Position numbers and translations under genes: made by a program. Positions 63,320 to 64,000 of a stretch of 64,000 nucleotides of DNA are shown here, in pieces (the first letter of the stretch is position 1; each line of letters starts with the position of its first letter). A model generated the notes under the pieces. The model saw only the letters and a program-made list of their open reading frames with translations. It did not search any database and was not told where the DNA came from. Source of the stretch: an uncultured Alistipes sp. (lineage in GTDB: Bacteria > Bacteroidota > Bacteroidia > Bacteroidales > Rikenellaceae); assembly GCA_949286165.1 (NCBI GenBank), contig CASDZK010000058.1, forward strand, positions 81,809 through 145,808, read 5' to 3'.

Positions 63320-63660
63320 GGTTCAAATATTTAATCAATACTTTTCCTTCCGATGCTTTATAAATTCCTATTTCTGCGATTTGCGGCAAATCGCGTGATT
63401 GCCTAAAGACGACACGCACTTCCGCTTCCATAGAGACAAAGTTGAATAATTGCTTTTTACTCAATAATATTCCGATCGCGTCATTATCCCCGTTGCCTCG
63501 CCAACAGATTTCCAATACTCCATCCGTAAATAAAACCGGATTACCCGAAGAGATTTGTAGCGATTCCAAAAGATTGTTCCGAAAAGTTTCATCATTAAAC
63601 ACGGGTATTCCTGAAACAGGGTCGAATCCGAATTTCCCGTTGATGGATTTAATCGTTCGC
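63320..63660 (-). pseudogene. Fragment of a carbohydrate-binding (F5/8 discoidin-like) domain
   Basis: An open minus-strand frame encodes SINGKFGFDPVSGIPVFNDE, LFTDGVLEICWRGNGDNDAI and AEVRVVFRQSRDLPQIAEIG then IYKA. The pattern, with a conserved Trp, then VRVVFxQSRDLPxIAEIGIY, is that of discoidin-type domains ending glycosidases. There is no plausible start: the frame runs upstream into the dispersed repeat. It ends by overlapping the GH29 signal peptide. Probably the tail of a lost upstream glycosidase gene. Confidence 0.5.
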
Positions 63661-63664
63661 ATGA

Positions 63665-63720
63665 ATGCAGACCGTTTTCTCGCCTCAGCATAGCTCGGAA
63701 AAGTTCGGCTCTGCATTCAC
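63665..63720. repeat. Dispersed intergenic repeat, copy B
   Basis: Related to 24788-24840. Flanked by a perfect 10-bp inverted repeat, TGAATGCAGA (63662-63671) and TCTGCATTCA (63710-63719). It sits exactly between two gene fragments. Confidence 0.75.
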
Positions 63721-63896
63721 GTTCGGACAAACAGACCAATTATTTTACGGCTTCGGGACAGTAAAGTTTCATAAATTTCTTTACCGAGAATACAGACCCG
63801 ACGTATGAAGAATATCGATAAAAAAGTATAACACCCTTCGACAATCTCCGGTTCGATTTTTCCGGTCACGACAAATGGATTAACGACTTTTACCAT
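63717..63896 (-). pseudogene. N-terminal remnant of a Bacteroidales AAA-type ATPase
   Basis: 59 codons from ATG 63896: MVKVVNPFVVTGKIEPE is the characteristic opening of a common Bacteroidales ATP-binding protein whose next residues are normally YFCDRxxE. Here the sequence changes after GKIEPE to unrelated residues and stops inside the dispersed repeat, so only the first 17 codons are preserved. No further gene is seen from 63897 to the window end. Confidence 0.5.
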
Positions 63897-64000
63897 AGTT
63901 TATCATTTGAAACAAAAATAATTACCCGATTCAAATTATGCAAATTAAATAATATAGATTCGTATATTGCAACATTCCTCCGGTAAAGGTCGGCATATCC

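Overview
The window looks like a chromosomal segment of a gut Bacteroidales bacterium. Support comes from many TAnnTTTG -7 boxes (some with a TTTG -33 box 19-22 bp upstream), almost no Shine-Dalgarno sites, UpxY-type NusG paralogs heading polysaccharide operons, a FimB/Mfa2-like lipoprotein, a serine-type sulfatase, GH29 and GH89 glycosidases and a B12-dependent ribonucleotide reductase. The fairly GC-rich core genes would suit Alistipes or another Rikenellaceae member, but that placement is inference. Positions 1-23.1 kb are two polysaccharide operons and are visibly more AT-rich than the housekeeping region at 28-61 kb. 

Positions 1-23.1 kb hold two divergent polysaccharide operons that meet head to head at 10.4-12.05 kb. 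Each begins with a nearly identical upxY gene. The two copies form 648-bp inverted repeats around a 361-bp spacer. The leftward operon (upxY, rfbA, rfbC, rfbD, rfbB, two DegT-family genes, an LpxD-like acyltransferase, a CapE/FnlA-like dehydratase, wzx, GT2) encodes dTDP-L-rhamnose synthesis and probably an N-acylated amino-deoxysugar. The rightward operon (upxY, wzx, a decayed beta-propeller gene, GT4, acyltransferase, wzy, GT4, GT4, UDP-HexNAc epimerase, UDP-HexNAc dehydrogenase, a split GT4, an ATP-grasp stub) encodes a UDP-GalNAcA-type polymer. I see no initiating sugar-phosphate transferase in either operon, and the leftward one shows no polymerase inside the window. The spacer holds one consensus promoter, which points left. 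Inversion between the repeats would turn it to the right, so this looks like a possible two-state switch between surface polysaccharides. This is the most interesting feature of the window. 

Positions 23.1-32.3 kb carry a sulfatase, a fimbrial-anchor-like lipoprotein, aspartokinase, an MscS-type channel, an ACT-domain protein paired with phenylacetate-CoA ligase, and an exported papain-like peptidase. Positions 32.3-53 kb are mostly housekeeping: tRNA-Met(CAT), a HAD hydrolase, the cluster dtd, MazG-like, SUI1 and a 967-aa envelope protein, EamA and OPT transporters, peptidase T, a PanE-like reductase, a ProXp/YbaK deacylase, an unidentified cluster with a probable frameshift at 43.8-45.4 kb, tRNA-Arg(CCG), glnS, folB, nrdJ, pgk, recO and tRNA-Asn(GTT). 

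Positions 53-64 kb carry a TPR-like protein, a BASS-type transporter, a GH89 gene interrupted by an in-frame amber codon, tspO, an NdpA-like nucleoid protein, ohr, asnB, a GH29 fucosidase, and a scar of gene fragments and a dispersed repeat at the right end.
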